Notes under the pieces: generated by a model
What the model was told of the DNA's origin: nothing
The model's database searches: none
Seen by the model: only the letters and a program-made list of their open reading frames with translations
Assembly: GCA_018368345.1 (NCBI GenBank)
Contig: JAGZEK010000013.1
Coordinates: forward strand, 1-55,920
Reading direction: 5' to 3'
From: Collinsella sp.
GTDB lineage: Bacteria > Actinomycetota > Coriobacteriia > Coriobacteriales > Coriobacteriaceae
Length of the DNA stretch: 55,920 nt
Shown here: piece by piece, positions 33,756 to 42,666 of the stretch
Layout: every line of letters begins with the position of its first letter
How positions within the stretch are numbered: position 1 is the first letter of the stretch
Position numbers and translations under genes: made by a program

Positions 33756-34506
33756 CGCGGGCACCTCTTCCGTCAAATACAGCATCGCACGCCAACGCAA
33801 TGGCAATGCCGGCCACGACGCTTGCCGGCACGGCAATATTCGTGAGGCCCAAGAACTTGCATACGGCGACGGACACCGCGCCCGAAACCGCCGCGACAAC
33901 GTTGCCGCGCGACAGCCGCTGCGAAAAGAGCAGGCAGATAAAGAGCGAGGTGCAGACAAAGGCTGCAATGGCGGTGGGAACATCGACAACGGCGCCGACG
34001 ATGGCGCCCATCGTACACGAAACGCCCCATGTTGCGATGAGAATCACGTTGAGCACGAAGGACTCGCGCGGGCCCCAATCCTCCCCTTCAACCAACTTGG
34101 CAAGCGAGATGCCATATGCCTCCTCGGTAAGTGTCGCGGCAACAGCCAGCGTCTGACGCTTCGAGGCACCCGTCAGATGCGGCGCGATCGATGCCGAGTA
34201 AAGCGCAAAGCGCGAGGAGATGGCAGTAACGCTCGCGACGATCGATGCTGCAGGCACGCCCGCCAGCCAAAGATTGCAGATCATAAACTGGCCGCTGCCC
34301 GTCACAAACGTGCTGCTCAGAGCAAAGACCATCCAGGGCTCCATTCCCGTCTGCCCCATGATCATTCCGCACGGCGCGCCTATTGCAATATAGGTAAGCA
34401 TCACTGGCCAGACGATTTTAAAGATCCTAAGGACCATGCCACTCCCATTCTGGTAAGTCGTCTGCAGCGCGCCTTGCAACGCAGCAGAAATATCAACCGG
34501 TGGCAA
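33745..34506 (-). CDS. azlC: AzlC family branched-chain amino acid exporter subunit
   Basis: Membrane protein of 253 residues, the large subunit of an AzlCD exporter for branched-chain amino acids and analogues. It shows VMLTYIAIGAPCGMIMGQTG, SSTFVTGSGQFM and ALYSASIAPHL, which fit the AzlC family. The start appears to be TTG at 34504-34506, with AGGTGA six bases upstream; the next in-frame ATG would remove about 23 residues. It is divergent from the HD hydrolase gene, sharing only 57 bases. Confidence 0.9.
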   Translation of the reverse strand: MPPVDISAALQGALQTTYQNGSGMVLRIFKIVWPVMLTYIAIGAPCGMIMGQTGMEPWMVFALSSTFVTGSGQFMICNLWLAGVPAASIVASVTAISSRFALYSASIAPHLTGASKRQTLAVAATLTEEAYGISLAKLVEGEDWGPRESFVLNVILIATWGVSCTMGAIVGAVVDVPTAIAAFVCTSLFICLLFSQRLSRGNVVAAVSGAVSVAVCKFLGLTNIAVPASVVAGIAIALACDAVFDGRGARDAR

Positions 34507-34563
34507 TAAAGTTCACCTACAATTGCCACCGGATCGAAAGACACAACTTTTTAGGAAGTCATT

Positions 34564-35376
34564 ATGACAGCTATCGATCGAGACCGGGCGCGCGCGGCCT
34601 TCAAAAGCTACACCGATGCCTACGACGCCACCAACCCACGCATCGCGCTCAAAATCGAGCATACGTACCACGTGGCCGAGGCATGCGATGCCGTAGCGCG
34701 CGAGCAGGGCTGGTCGTCAGAAGATATTGACCTGGCATGGCTTTGCGGCCTGCTACACGATATGGGCCGCTTTGAGCAGTTGCGGCGCTGGGACACCTTT
34801 AAGGACGCCGAGAGCATGAGCCATGCAGCGCTGGGCATCGAGGTCCTCTTTGGCGAGAATCCCGCCGATGCACCCGCCGTAACGAGCATCCGCGACTTTA
34901 TCGATGACCCGGCAGAGGACGAACTGATCCGCGCGAGCATCGCCCACCACAGTGATTTTCGCCTGCCCACGGAACTCGACACCCGTACACGGAGCTTCTG
35001 CGAGATCGTGCGCGATGGCGACAAGATCGACATTATGCGCACCATCGCCGACAGCACCGTCGACACCATCCTCAAGGTGGATGAGGACACGTTTCTCGCC
35101 AGCCACTTCTCGACACCGGCGCTTACCGCCTTTGACGAGCACCGCTGCGTCGCACGCGATGAGCGCGATGAGCCCGCAGACTACCTGGTGGGACTCATCT
35201 GCTTTATGTTTGAGCTCGTCTATCCAGCGAGCCGCGCGCTGGCGCGCAAACAGGGCGATATCCACCGCCTGCTCGACGCGCCCTTTGGCATTACGCGGCC
35301 CTTTACCGACCCCGCCACGCAGGCAACCTGGAGCCGCCTAAAGGACGAGATGCGCGACTGGCTGACGCGCGCTTAG
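34564..35376 (+). CDS. HD domain phosphohydrolase
   Basis: Cytoplasmic metal-dependent phosphohydrolase of 270 residues. The HD metal site is complete: His in IEHTYHVAEACD, HD in LCGLLHDMGRFEQL, a His pair in ASIAHHSDFR, and Asp in DGDKIDIMR. The natural substrate (nucleotide or other phosphate) is unknown. AGGAAG is five bases before the ATG. It is convergent with etfA and the two stop codons overlap by four bases. Confidence 0.88.
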   Translation: MTAIDRDRARAAFKSYTDAYDATNPRIALKIEHTYHVAEACDAVAREQGWSSEDIDLAWLCGLLHDMGRFEQLRRWDTFKDAESMSHAALGIEVLFGENPADAPAVTSIRDFIDDPAEDELIRASIAHHSDFRLPTELDTRTRSFCEIVRDGDKIDIMRTIADSTVDTILKVDEDTFLASHFSTPALTAFDEHRCVARDERDEPADYLVGLICFMFELVYPASRALARKQGDIHRLLDAPFGITRPFTDPATQATWSRLKDEMRDWLTRA

Positions 35377-36578
35377 CGCTCAAGCTGAGCCAGCAGCTCC
35401 TCAACGATCTCAACGGCATCGCCGACGACCTTGTACTGGGCGGCACCGAAGATGGGGGCATCCGGGTCCTCATTGATGGCGACAATGCACTCCGCCCCAC
35501 CGATGCCGGCGAGATGCTGGATAGCGCCCGAGACACCGATGCTCACGAGGAGCTTGGGCGAGACCGATACACCCGTCTGGCCAATTTGGTGGCGATACTC
35601 CAGCCAGCCGGCCTCCACCACGGGGCGCGTGCAGCCAAGCTCGGCACCCAGAGCCTCGGCAAGCTTTCGCATCAGCGGTAGGTTTTTCTTGGAGCCGATG
35701 CCGCGGCCCACCACGACTAGACGCTCGGCATCGGCAATTGAGGCCTGCTGTCCCCACTCCTCGGCGGGAATCGAGATCTCGACACGGGCCTTAACGTCAT
35801 CCGCTAGCACTACCTGGGCAATCGTGCCGGAGCGGCTATAGTCAAACTCGGGCGCCTTAAAGATGCCGGGGCGCACCGTTGCCATCTGAGGACGGTGGTT
35901 GGGGCAGATAATGGTGGCCATCAGGTTGCCGCCAAACGCCGGGCGCGTCTGCTGCAGCAGACCCGTCTCCGTATCCATCGAAAGCACCGTGCAATCGGCC
36001 GTAAGGCCCGTCTGCAAGCGCACGGCCACACCGGGCGCCAGCTCGCGACCAAAGGCGGTCGCGCCGTACAGAATGGCCTCGGGCTTGCGCTCGGCTACCA
36101 AATCGCAGATCAAGCGGGCGTAGACCTCCGCGTCGTTCTGACGCAGGCGCTCGTCACGACAGACCAGAACTTCGTCCGCACCGGCGCAAATCAGATGCTC
36201 CAGGTCCCCGAGTGAGCCCTCGGGGCTCATGCCGACCAGTGCCACCAGACGGCAGCCGCGGGCATCGGCAAGCTCGCGCCCCTTGCCCATGAGCTCGAAG
36301 GCCACGGATGCAACGGCATCGTGCTCGTCAGTCTGCACGAAGATCCAGATGTCTCGATATGCGTCAAGGTCTGCCGCGCCGGCGGCCTCGTCGCGCTCAA
36401 TCGAGATGGCGTTGACGGGGCAGGCGTCGACGCACCCACCGCACAGGATACAACCGTCGGTTACGCGGGCACAGCGATTGGGGCGCTCACCCTCCACCAC
36501 AATGCCGCCCGAGGCGCAGGCGCGAACGCAGCGACCGCAGCCGATACAGGCTTCGCTATCGATAATCAGCCCGCTCAT
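35373..36578 (-). CDS. etfA: Electron transfer flavoprotein alpha with N-terminal ferredoxin domain
   Basis: 401 residues. Residues about 1-65 carry two 4Fe-4S motifs, CIGCGRCVRAC and CILCGGCVDACP. The rest is EtfA, ending in the FAD-binding domain (GRGIGSKKNLPLM, TRPVVEAGWLEYRHQIGQTG, SIGVSGAIQHLAGI). Ferredoxin-bearing EtfA is known from the electron-confurcating lactate dehydrogenase of Acetobacterium (LctC) and some other bifurcating Etf complexes. It is the third gene of ldh-etfB-etfA, and its ATG directly follows the etfB stop. The iron-sulfur domain probably exchanges electrons with ferredoxin. Confidence 0.95.
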   Translation of the reverse strand: MSGLIIDSEACIGCGRCVRACASGGIVVEGERPNRCARVTDGCILCGGCVDACPVNAISIERDEAAGAADLDAYRDIWIFVQTDEHDAVASVAFELMGKGRELADARGCRLVALVGMSPEGSLGDLEHLICAGADEVLVCRDERLRQNDAEVYARLICDLVAERKPEAILYGATAFGRELAPGVAVRLQTGLTADCTVLSMDTETGLLQQTRPAFGGNLMATIICPNHRPQMATVRPGIFKAPEFDYSRSGTIAQVVLADDVKARVEISIPAEEWGQQASIADAERLVVVGRGIGSKKNLPLMRKLAEALGAELGCTRPVVEAGWLEYRHQIGQTGVSVSPKLLVSIGVSGAIQHLAGIGGAECIVAINEDPDAPIFGAAQYKVVGDAVEIVEELLAQLER

Positions 36579-37394
36579 CTATGCCATCCCCTCGATAATC
36601 TTGGCAAGTTTTACCGCCTGCTCGGACGCCGTTCCCTCGACGGCCTCGCACGTTTGGTCACGGTCGGGCACAAACGAGCGCACGACCTGCGTCGGTGATC
36701 CGGCAAGGCCGCAACGCGAGGGGTCGGCGTTTACGTCGGCAGCGCTGGCCACGCGCACGTCTGCATCCTCGGCCGCGCGAATACCGGCAATACTCGGCAT
36801 GCGCAGCTGGCCAATCTCCTTGGCAGTCGTCATCGCACACGGCATCTCCAGGTACACCGTCTCCTCGCCGGCATCGCAGCCGTGAACGAGCGCCAGCGAG
36901 CCACACGTCGTAAATCCCGCGCTCTGCACACAGCTCACGTCGGTCACGCAGGGGACCCCAAAGGCGCCGGCCAGCTCGGGGCCGATCTGGGCCGTATCGC
37001 CGTCCACTGCCATCTTGCCGCAGATGAGCAGGTCAAAGTCCTCATCGAGTGCCTCGATGCCGCATTTGAGGGCATAGGTGGTGGCTAGGGTATCGGCGCC
37101 CGCAAAGGCGCAATCGGTCAGCAGCAGCGCGTCGTCGGCACCGCGGGCGATGCAGTCGCGCAGCAGCGATTCGGTCGCGGGGATGCCCATCGACACCACC
37201 GTCACACGCACGTCCATGCCAAAGCCGATAAAGTCGTCCTTCAGCGCTAGCGCACATTCGAGGGCACTTGCATCGAAGGGATTAATGACCGCCTGCTTGC
37301 CATCACGCACGATAGTATTGGTCTTGGGGTCCATCTTGACCTCGGTGCTTCCGGGCACCGCTTTGACGCACACCACCATATGGAAATCACTCAT
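36579..37394 (-). CDS. etfB: Electron transfer flavoprotein beta subunit
   Basis: 271 residues with the EtfB pattern: MVVCVKAVPGSTEVKMDP, INPFDASALECALALKD, LLICGKMAVDGDTAQIGPELAG and the end helix SEQAVKLAKIIEGM. In bifurcating Etfs this subunit binds the second FAD; the motif DGDTAQIGP is the family-conserved site. The ATG at 37392-37394 has GGGGG nine bases away; a GTG at 37400, overlapping the preceding stop, is the alternative. It lies between the dehydrogenase and etfA. Confidence 0.95.
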   Translation of the reverse strand: MSDFHMVVCVKAVPGSTEVKMDPKTNTIVRDGKQAVINPFDASALECALALKDDFIGFGMDVRVTVVSMGIPATESLLRDCIARGADDALLLTDCAFAGADTLATTYALKCGIEALDEDFDLLICGKMAVDGDTAQIGPELAGAFGVPCVTDVSCVQSAGFTTCGSLALVHGCDAGEETVYLEMPCAMTTAKEIGQLRMPSIAGIRAAEDADVRVASAADVNADPSRCGLAGSPTQVVRSFVPDRDQTCEAVEGTASEQAVKLAKIIEGMA

Positions 37395-37396
37395 CT

Positions 37397-38998
37397 TCAC
37401 GCGCCCCCTTTCTGGACGAGTTCATCCAAGAGCTTCTCCGTAAACAGGTTGCCGCGACCCAGCTGGCCGGCAGGATCGAGCTGGAGTTTGAGGCGCGCCG
37501 ACTCGAACATGGCCTCGTGGCCGTACATCGTCTCCAAGAAGCCCGCCTTGATCTTGCCGACGCCGTGTTCTGCGGAGACGGCGCCGCCCATGGCCGTGAC
37601 CTCGGAAGCCCACTGGGCAAAGAGTTCTCCGCCGCGGCGATAATCCTGCGCATCGCGCGGCAGGATGTTCACATGCAGATGGTTGTTACCGATGTGCCCC
37701 CAGGCGGCAGATTCAAGCCCACTTTCGGCCAACGTGCGGCGATAAAGGGCGATGACATCGGCCAGGCGCGCGTTGGGCACCGACATATCCGACCCCAGCT
37801 TGGTAATGGTGGGGTCGGTGCGGCGACGCTCGTCGATGAGCATGTTGACGCTCTCGGGCACCGCATGGCGGAAGAATCGCTGACACTCGCGATCGACCTC
37901 GGTGCGCGCGACCCATGTCGCATCGTCGCTGCCGCCCGCAAACTCGAGCACCCATCCCAGGTGGTACAGTTCCTCGGTCGCCTGGGCCTCGTCATCGCAA
38001 TCGAGCTCCACGTAGACACATACCTTGGCCTCTTTGTCGAGCGCCGGCAGCGAGGCAAACGCCGTCGACTGCTCGCGCTGGCGACGTAGAATATCCAGGG
38101 CGCCAGCATCGAAGTACTCGATGGCAGCCGCATGGGACAGGACAGGGCGCACGGAATCGGTAAAGGACACCGCCTTGTCCTCGCTATCGAAAAAGCAACT
38201 CACACCCCAAACGACCGCAGGCGCCGCCTGCAGGGCAATCTCGAGCTCGGTGATAACGCCGAGCGTGCCGCAAGCACCGATAAAGAGGTCGATGGCGTCC
38301 ATTTCGTCCGCAACGAAATAGCCTGAGGCATTTTTTGTCTCGGGCATGGTATAGCCGGGAAGATCGAGCTCGAGCGTACGGCCCGCTGCCGTCACGAGCG
38401 ACAGGTGGCGGCCCTGGGTAAAAGCCTCGCCGCGCTGAAGCTCAAGCAAATCGCCATCAGCCAGTGCGACGTGGAGTCCCGTGATATGTGGGCGCATGGG
38501 GCCGTAAGCGTAGCTGCGGGCGCCGGAGGCGTTGCATGCCGCCATGCCACCCAGACAGGCAGATGCCTCGGTGGGATCGGTGGGAAAGAACTGCTCGGGG
38601 GACTCTTGGAACTCCTCGTAGGCCTCAAGCGATGCCTGGTCCCAACCAGCGGTCGGCAGTACCTTCTTGCTCAGCTGCTTACGCAGCTCCGAGAGCACAA
38701 CGCCCGGCTCCACGCGCAGCAGAAATTGGCCTTGTTCATCGCGGCGAAGGCCCAAGTAGCGATTCATACGGGAAGTATTGAGGATATGCCCACCGTGGGG
38801 CACGGCACCGGCGGCAAGGCCGGTTCGGGCGCCCTGAACCGTTACCGGGACACGCTCGGCATGGAGCGTTTCCAAAATGGCACGGACCTCGTCTTCCGTT
38901 GTCGGAAACGAGATGCTCGATGCTTCGCCCGATGCACGAGATTCATCGCGGCCATACTCTTCGAACTCATCGGTGAAGGGTTTAATGGTTGCAGACAC
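37397..38998 (-). CDS. FAD-linked D-lactate dehydrogenase/GlcD-type oxidase
   Basis: 533 residues, longer than the ordinary GlcD/LctD type of about 460-470. The FAD-binding PCMH domain shows VPVTVQGARTGLAAGAVP, PTDPTEASACLGGMAACNASGARSYAYG (read here in two adjoining parts) and IGACGTLGVITELE; the C-terminal cap ends with WGHIGNNHLHVNILP and AEHGVGKIKAG, the usual metal-ligand His motifs. It starts at GTG 38996-38998 with GGGGGAG five bases away. Two bases separate its end from etfB. With the Fd-type EtfA this suggests NAD+-linked lactate oxidation driven by ferredoxin. Glycolate or 2-hydroxyglutarate are alternative substrates. Confidence 0.92.
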   Translation of the reverse strand: MSATIKPFTDEFEEYGRDESRASGEASSISFPTTEDEVRAILETLHAERVPVTVQGARTGLAAGAVPHGGHILNTSRMNRYLGLRRDEQGQFLLRVEPGVVLSELRKQLSKKVLPTAGWDQASLEAYEEFQESPEQFFPTDPTEASACLGGMAACNASGARSYAYGPMRPHITGLHVALADGDLLELQRGEAFTQGRHLSLVTAAGRTLELDLPGYTMPETKNASGYFVADEMDAIDLFIGACGTLGVITELEIALQAAPAVVWGVSCFFDSEDKAVSFTDSVRPVLSHAAAIEYFDAGALDILRRQREQSTAFASLPALDKEAKVCVYVELDCDDEAQATEELYHLGWVLEFAGGSDDATWVARTEVDRECQRFFRHAVPESVNMLIDERRRTDPTITKLGSDMSVPNARLADVIALYRRTLAESGLESAAWGHIGNNHLHVNILPRDAQDYRRGGELFAQWASEVTAMGGAVSAEHGVGKIKAGFLETMYGHEAMFESARLKLQLDPAGQLGRGNLFTEKLLDELVQKGGA

Positions 38999-39344
38999 GC
39001 GAACTCCCCCTTTAGCTAACTACAGTGTTTGCAGGGAGATGTTACCGCATCGTTTCGTCGACGTGTTCGAGACCGTCTCCATAATTGGCGATTTTTACGT
39101 TTGTGCAATTCGGCGAACGGCAAGGCTTCCTCGGCAGACGATGCTTTTGACACATATCGCCCCGCCGTCGCCGACCGCTCGATTGTCGCTCGAAAAAAGT
39201 TGAAGTAATTTTTTCCACCTTTTACCTGCGGAGATGTCAATCCGTCAAGCATTTGGTCAGAAATTGGTCAAGTAGCGGCTGATACGGTCGGCGTCGACAG
39301 CCAAAACCGATAGAAGTTTTGGCCCCAGAAGCAGGGAGGTTCCC
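38999..39344. promoter_or_regulatory. Divergent intergenic region between the ldh operon and secreted-protein cluster
   Basis: 346 bases without a credible gene. It must carry the promoters of both flanking operons. TTGAAG (39200-39205) followed at 17 bases by TACCTG is a weak plus-strand candidate. An A/T-rich stretch occupies 39190-39230. I could not identify a convincing operator. Confidence 0.35.
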
Positions 39345-39641
39345 ATGGCATATTACTGGCCCCAGTACGGCGTCGCCATCGAGGTCGACGACGATCCCTA
39401 TCTCCTGCCTTTCGACGAAGAGGCGTTCCCCGATACGGCGGTCTACCACGTCACCACCGATGTTATCTGCGACCCCGAGTCGTTCTCGGCGCTCGCCCAC
39501 CACATCGCGCGTATCCACGACATCGAGCTCCCTCACGACTTTGACGAGCTCATCTACTCGCGCCGCCTGATGCTTCACATGCTCTTTGGAGCGGACCCGT
39601 CCACGTTCGCACGTGTCTACACCACCAAGGACGCCGCATGA
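39345..39641 (+). CDS. Uncharacterised 98-residue protein
   Basis: No family recognised. The product is acidic and aromatic at the N-terminus (MAYYWPQYGVAIEVDDDPYL), with two His-rich helices (ALAHHIARIHDIELPHDFDE and RRLMLHMLFG). No signal peptide or membrane segment, so it is probably cytoplasmic. GGGAGG is five bases before the ATG. Its stop overlaps the next start (ATGA), so it is translated together with the membrane-anchored protein that follows. First gene of a five-gene cluster. Confidence 0.75.
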   Translation: MAYYWPQYGVAIEVDDDPYLLPFDEEAFPDTAVYHVTTDVICDPESFSALAHHIARIHDIELPHDFDELIYSRRLMLHMLFGADPSTFARVYTTKDAA

Positions 39642-40147
39642 GTGCGAAGAAGCCGCCCCGCCTCGCAGGACTGGGGCGTCGCAAGAAACTCGTCGTTGTC
39701 TGTCTGGCTATCGTCTGCGCCCTCATCGCCGTAGGGCTATACGCCTGGCAGTCGCAGCCCGTGCCCGAAGCGGGCGCCTCAGTCACGACGGCAGAGGGTA
39801 AATCGCGACAAGAAATCCAAGATGAGCTCGATGCCATCGTCCGCGACAACATGATGACGATTTCGGTCGCGCCGGTCGCTCAGCTACAGGAGGACGGCAA
39901 GCTGCGCGTCAACGTGCAAAACGTCCAAGACAATAAATTTCCCCAGCGATTCCGCGTCATCCAAAACGACGAGACCATGTACGAATCCGGTGTGGTCGAG
40001 ACCGGCAAGACAATCGAGACGTGCCCCGCCGGCGACATCAAAGAAGGCGAGGCATACATCGAGATCCAGGCACTCGATGCCAAGACCCTCGACAGCCACG
40101 GCAATCCGACACGTGTCAAGGTACGGGTTGAGCAAGCCGAGAACTAG
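39638..40147 (+). CDS. Uncharacterised membrane-anchored extracytoplasmic protein
   Basis: 169 residues. A basic N-terminus (PRLAGLGRRKK) and one membrane helix (LVVVCLAIVCALIAVGLYAW) precede an outer domain of about 120 residues. The outer part includes a helical DELDAIVRDNM segment and a beta-rich region (TISVAPVAQLQEDGKLRVNV, FRVIQNDETMYESG). No family is recognised. It overlaps the gene before it by four bases. Possibly an assembly or anchoring component for the exported proteins encoded next. Confidence 0.75.
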   Translation: MSAKKPPRLAGLGRRKKLVVVCLAIVCALIAVGLYAWQSQPVPEAGASVTTAEGKSRQEIQDELDAIVRDNMMTISVAPVAQLQEDGKLRVNVQNVQDNKFPQRFRVIQNDETMYESGVVETGKTIETCPAGDIKEGEAYIEIQALDAKTLDSHGNPTRVKVRVEQAEN

Positions 40148-40237
40148 CTTTTTCGGCCGACGCGGCACCGCACGCAATTCACCAGCATTCGTCCAATCAT
40201 CGCGGGGACGGCCCGCGGCGAATAGAAAGGAACGACC

Positions 40238-40837
40238 ATGGACATCACCAGGAACATGAACGGAGCCAGAGCGCTCGTCGTGGGCGCAGGGCTCGCGCTC
40301 GCGCTCGCAATGGGCGCCGCCCCGACGCCAGCTCTGGCAGCCGGGCGCGTTGGAACCACGAAAGTAATGGTCAGGACCGAGATCGACAACGTAGAGTTCA
40401 AAGTTCCGACGGTTATTCCCTTCGTCGCCAAGGCCGACGGCACGCTTCAGGGCCCCTCAGAAGACGCGACCACCATCGACAATCATTCGGCCTACGGCAT
40501 CCATGTCACCAACATGAAGATCGACGCCATGAACACCTGGACCATTGCCGCCGACGCCAAGGCCGGAACCGCGCAGAATTCCATCGACTTTAAGGTCGGC
40601 CCCGACGGCGCACTCCAGAACGCCAGCGCCGCAATGCAGGAGACGGGCCTCGATCTTTCCAAGAATGCAGCCTTCGACATGGGCTACCAGGGCATTGCCG
40701 GCGGCACGGACAAAATTAAGCTCAAGACAAGCGGAAACGTCGCCCGCGTCACGCGCGACATCTTCCGCGTAACCGGCGAAGGCGATCAGGTTGCAACGAT
40801 CACCTGGACGGTCGAGCCCGGTGCGCACACGGCATAA
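40238..40837 (+). CDS. Secreted beta-rich protein, uncharacterised
   Basis: 199 residues. A clear signal peptide (ALVVGAGLALALAMGAAPTP, cleavage after ALA at about 34) leads to a beta-rich domain: VGTTKVMVRTEIDNVEFKVP, then PFVAKADGTLQGPSED, IDNHSAYGIHVTNMKID and NTWTIAADAKAG. The general look is of WxL-like or other Gram-positive surface proteins, but no WxL pair is complete. AAAGGA is six bases before the ATG. The next gene starts inside its last codons. Confidence 0.78.
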   Translation: MDITRNMNGARALVVGAGLALALAMGAAPTPALAAGRVGTTKVMVRTEIDNVEFKVPTVIPFVAKADGTLQGPSEDATTIDNHSAYGIHVTNMKIDAMNTWTIAADAKAGTAQNSIDFKVGPDGALQNASAAMQETGLDLSKNAAFDMGYQGIAGGTDKIKLKTSGNVARVTRDIFRVTGEGDQVATITWTVEPGAHTA

Positions 40838-41102
40838 GGCCGTCGCCCTGGCCGCCGCCGTCAGTATCCTAGCGTTTGGGCCAGCCATGGCCTTTGCCCA
40901 GCAAGAACAGGCGCAGGCCGCCACGCAAGTGACGGTCGACCTCTCGGAGCTCGACCGTGGCAACTGCAAGGAACCGTTGGCACAGACAGACGACAGACGA
41001 TGGCTCTTGGCAGCAGGCGCCACGGCAGCAGGCGCGGGAACCGCCGGCCTCGGTCTGCACATCAAACGCAGCCAGAAACGAAACACGGACAGGCCGCACT
41101 AA
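40821..41102 (+). CDS. Small exported protein with C-terminal membrane helix
   Basis: 93 residues, starting at GTG 40821 and overlapping the previous gene by 17 bases. A signal peptide (KAVALAAAVSILAFGPAMAF) is followed by an outer stretch of about 40 residues with the phrase ELDRGNC, then a second hydrophobic segment (WLLAAGATAAGAGTAGLGLH) and a basic tail. This is the layout of a cell-surface protein retained by a C-terminal anchor, but no LPxTG sortase motif is present. The phrase recurs as EIDEGNC in the next gene. Function unknown. Confidence 0.6.
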   Translation: MRTRHKAVALAAAVSILAFGPAMAFAQQEQAQAATQVTVDLSELDRGNCKEPLAQTDDRRWLLAAGATAAGAGTAGLGLHIKRSQKRNTDRPH

Positions 41103-41120
41103 ATTAGCTAAGGAGACCCC

Positions 41121-42551
41121 ATGGCATCGAAGAACCTTTTGCCCGTCGTCGCACTCTGCGGCGCGCTCGCAACCGGAACGCCTGTCGCCGCTTGGGCGAC
41201 TCCCGTCATGGCAGACTCCTTACCAGCAGCCCTAAGCTCCGCACCAAATCCGTCGAGCGCCATTGCGTGCAAGCGTTTTTCGTTCGCACAGGCCGCAATC
41301 TCAACCTCGGGATGCCTTCGTCGTAATACGGACGGCTCGATAGTCGTGGATATCAATCGTTCGAACAAGGCAAACGGCTCCCAGGCGGGGTGCGCCGTCT
41401 GCACGTGGCGCTCGATTGTGCTCGATGCAGATGGCGATCCGTGCGATTTGGGGTTGCGCATCGATATCGCTTCGGTCGATGACTCGGCGAACGGAGCGAA
41501 GGTCGCCTTCGACGGTGCGTTTTTCGAGAAAGGAGGCGGTATATGTCTGGGCTGCGCCGCCGCGAATGCAGACGATGTGCAGCCCACCCTCTCATTCACG
41601 GCATCGCTGCGGCTGACCAAGGCGGGCACCGATGCCATCGCGGCGGGAGAAGCATCCCTGCTGTTCTACGCCGCCAGTACCGAAGACACAGACATTCATT
41701 TCGAGAAGCCGGCCGAATCGCTCAGCCTTACGCGCGGGACGGAGGCAGGCCCTATTGCGATCGATACCCACACGCTAGGCAGGCAACGCATTCTTGCCGA
41801 CCCGGCGCTTCTCGAGATGGAGTGGAACGGATCCGGAGCCGTCGGGATTGTCACCTCCGCGCTTGACGCCAAGACGCTCCCCTCAAACGACGAACCCATC
41901 AACGCAACCATACAAGAAGAGAGCACGGACAAAGAAGCAGGTGCGGGCGACACGCCGTCGCCGACAAACAGCGTCCCAGCTTCTTTCGAAGCACCGAATG
42001 AGCCCGCTACCGGTCCAAACGATCCCGAGCTCGCGGACAGTCTGGGGCTTGCTGATCCTCAGGAGATCGATGAAGGTAACTGCTGCGTGCTTGCCGCCCT
42101 CGACCACACAGAGGTCATCGATGCTGCAAACATCGAAGTTGCCGCCGCCAATCAGCCCGTCCGCAAGTCGGCCATCATCGCATTTCCCGAATCCATCGAA
42201 GTCGTCTTTTTGCCATCGGGCGAGGTCGTGGCCCCAACACTGCTCACCTTGTTGGGTGCCAAGAATACTCGAAACGAAATTAAAAAGGTCACGGTTGTCG
42301 ACCCTGCAACCACCGCTAAACTGCGTCTATACGCCGTTGCCCCAGACGGAGGCAAGACCTTGGAATTCGATGGCGACACACTTCTAGCCTGGCGACGTCT
42401 GGACATTATGCAAGACGTCTCGTATCAGATCGAACTCGAAGGGTTTGATCGTGCCCGCGATGCCAATATCATCGCCGCGGCTATTGAATCCCCGCAGCGG
42501 CTTATGACACTGCGCTTTGACTACTACCCCTATGTCCCGACAACCACCTGA
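41121..42551 (+). CDS. Secreted cysteine-containing surface protein, uncharacterised
   Basis: 476 residues with a signal peptide (PVVALCGALATGTPVAAWAT). The N-terminal half contains Cys50, 65, 91, 94, 108, 142 and 145, including CxxC pairs at 91-94 and 142-145. A Pro/Thr/Glu-rich linker (about 250-290) follows, then Cys301-302 in EIDEGNCC, and a C-terminal beta-rich domain resembling the 40238 product (IEVVFLPSGEVVAPTL, TTAKLRLYAVAPDGGKTLEF). No anchor is visible at the C-terminus. AAGGAG precedes the ATG. Last gene of the cluster. Family unknown. Confidence 0.78.
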   Translation: MASKNLLPVVALCGALATGTPVAAWATPVMADSLPAALSSAPNPSSAIACKRFSFAQAAISTSGCLRRNTDGSIVVDINRSNKANGSQAGCAVCTWRSIVLDADGDPCDLGLRIDIASVDDSANGAKVAFDGAFFEKGGGICLGCAAANADDVQPTLSFTASLRLTKAGTDAIAAGEASLLFYAASTEDTDIHFEKPAESLSLTRGTEAGPIAIDTHTLGRQRILADPALLEMEWNGSGAVGIVTSALDAKTLPSNDEPINATIQEESTDKEAGAGDTPSPTNSVPASFEAPNEPATGPNDPELADSLGLADPQEIDEGNCCVLAALDHTEVIDAANIEVAAANQPVRKSAIIAFPESIEVVFLPSGEVVAPTLLTLLGAKNTRNEIKKVTVVDPATTAKLRLYAVAPDGGKTLEFDGDTLLAWRRLDIMQDVSYQIELEGFDRARDANIIAAAIESPQRLMTLRFDYYPYVPTTT

Positions 42552-42666
42552 GGCTTAAATGCTGCGCATCATTCCTAATACCACTTATATAACGTATTAG
42601 ATGAGCGCTGTACCTCGCATTTCGTTCTGCTACGATTGCCACGTTGGCATCAATACAGGAGGGCTC

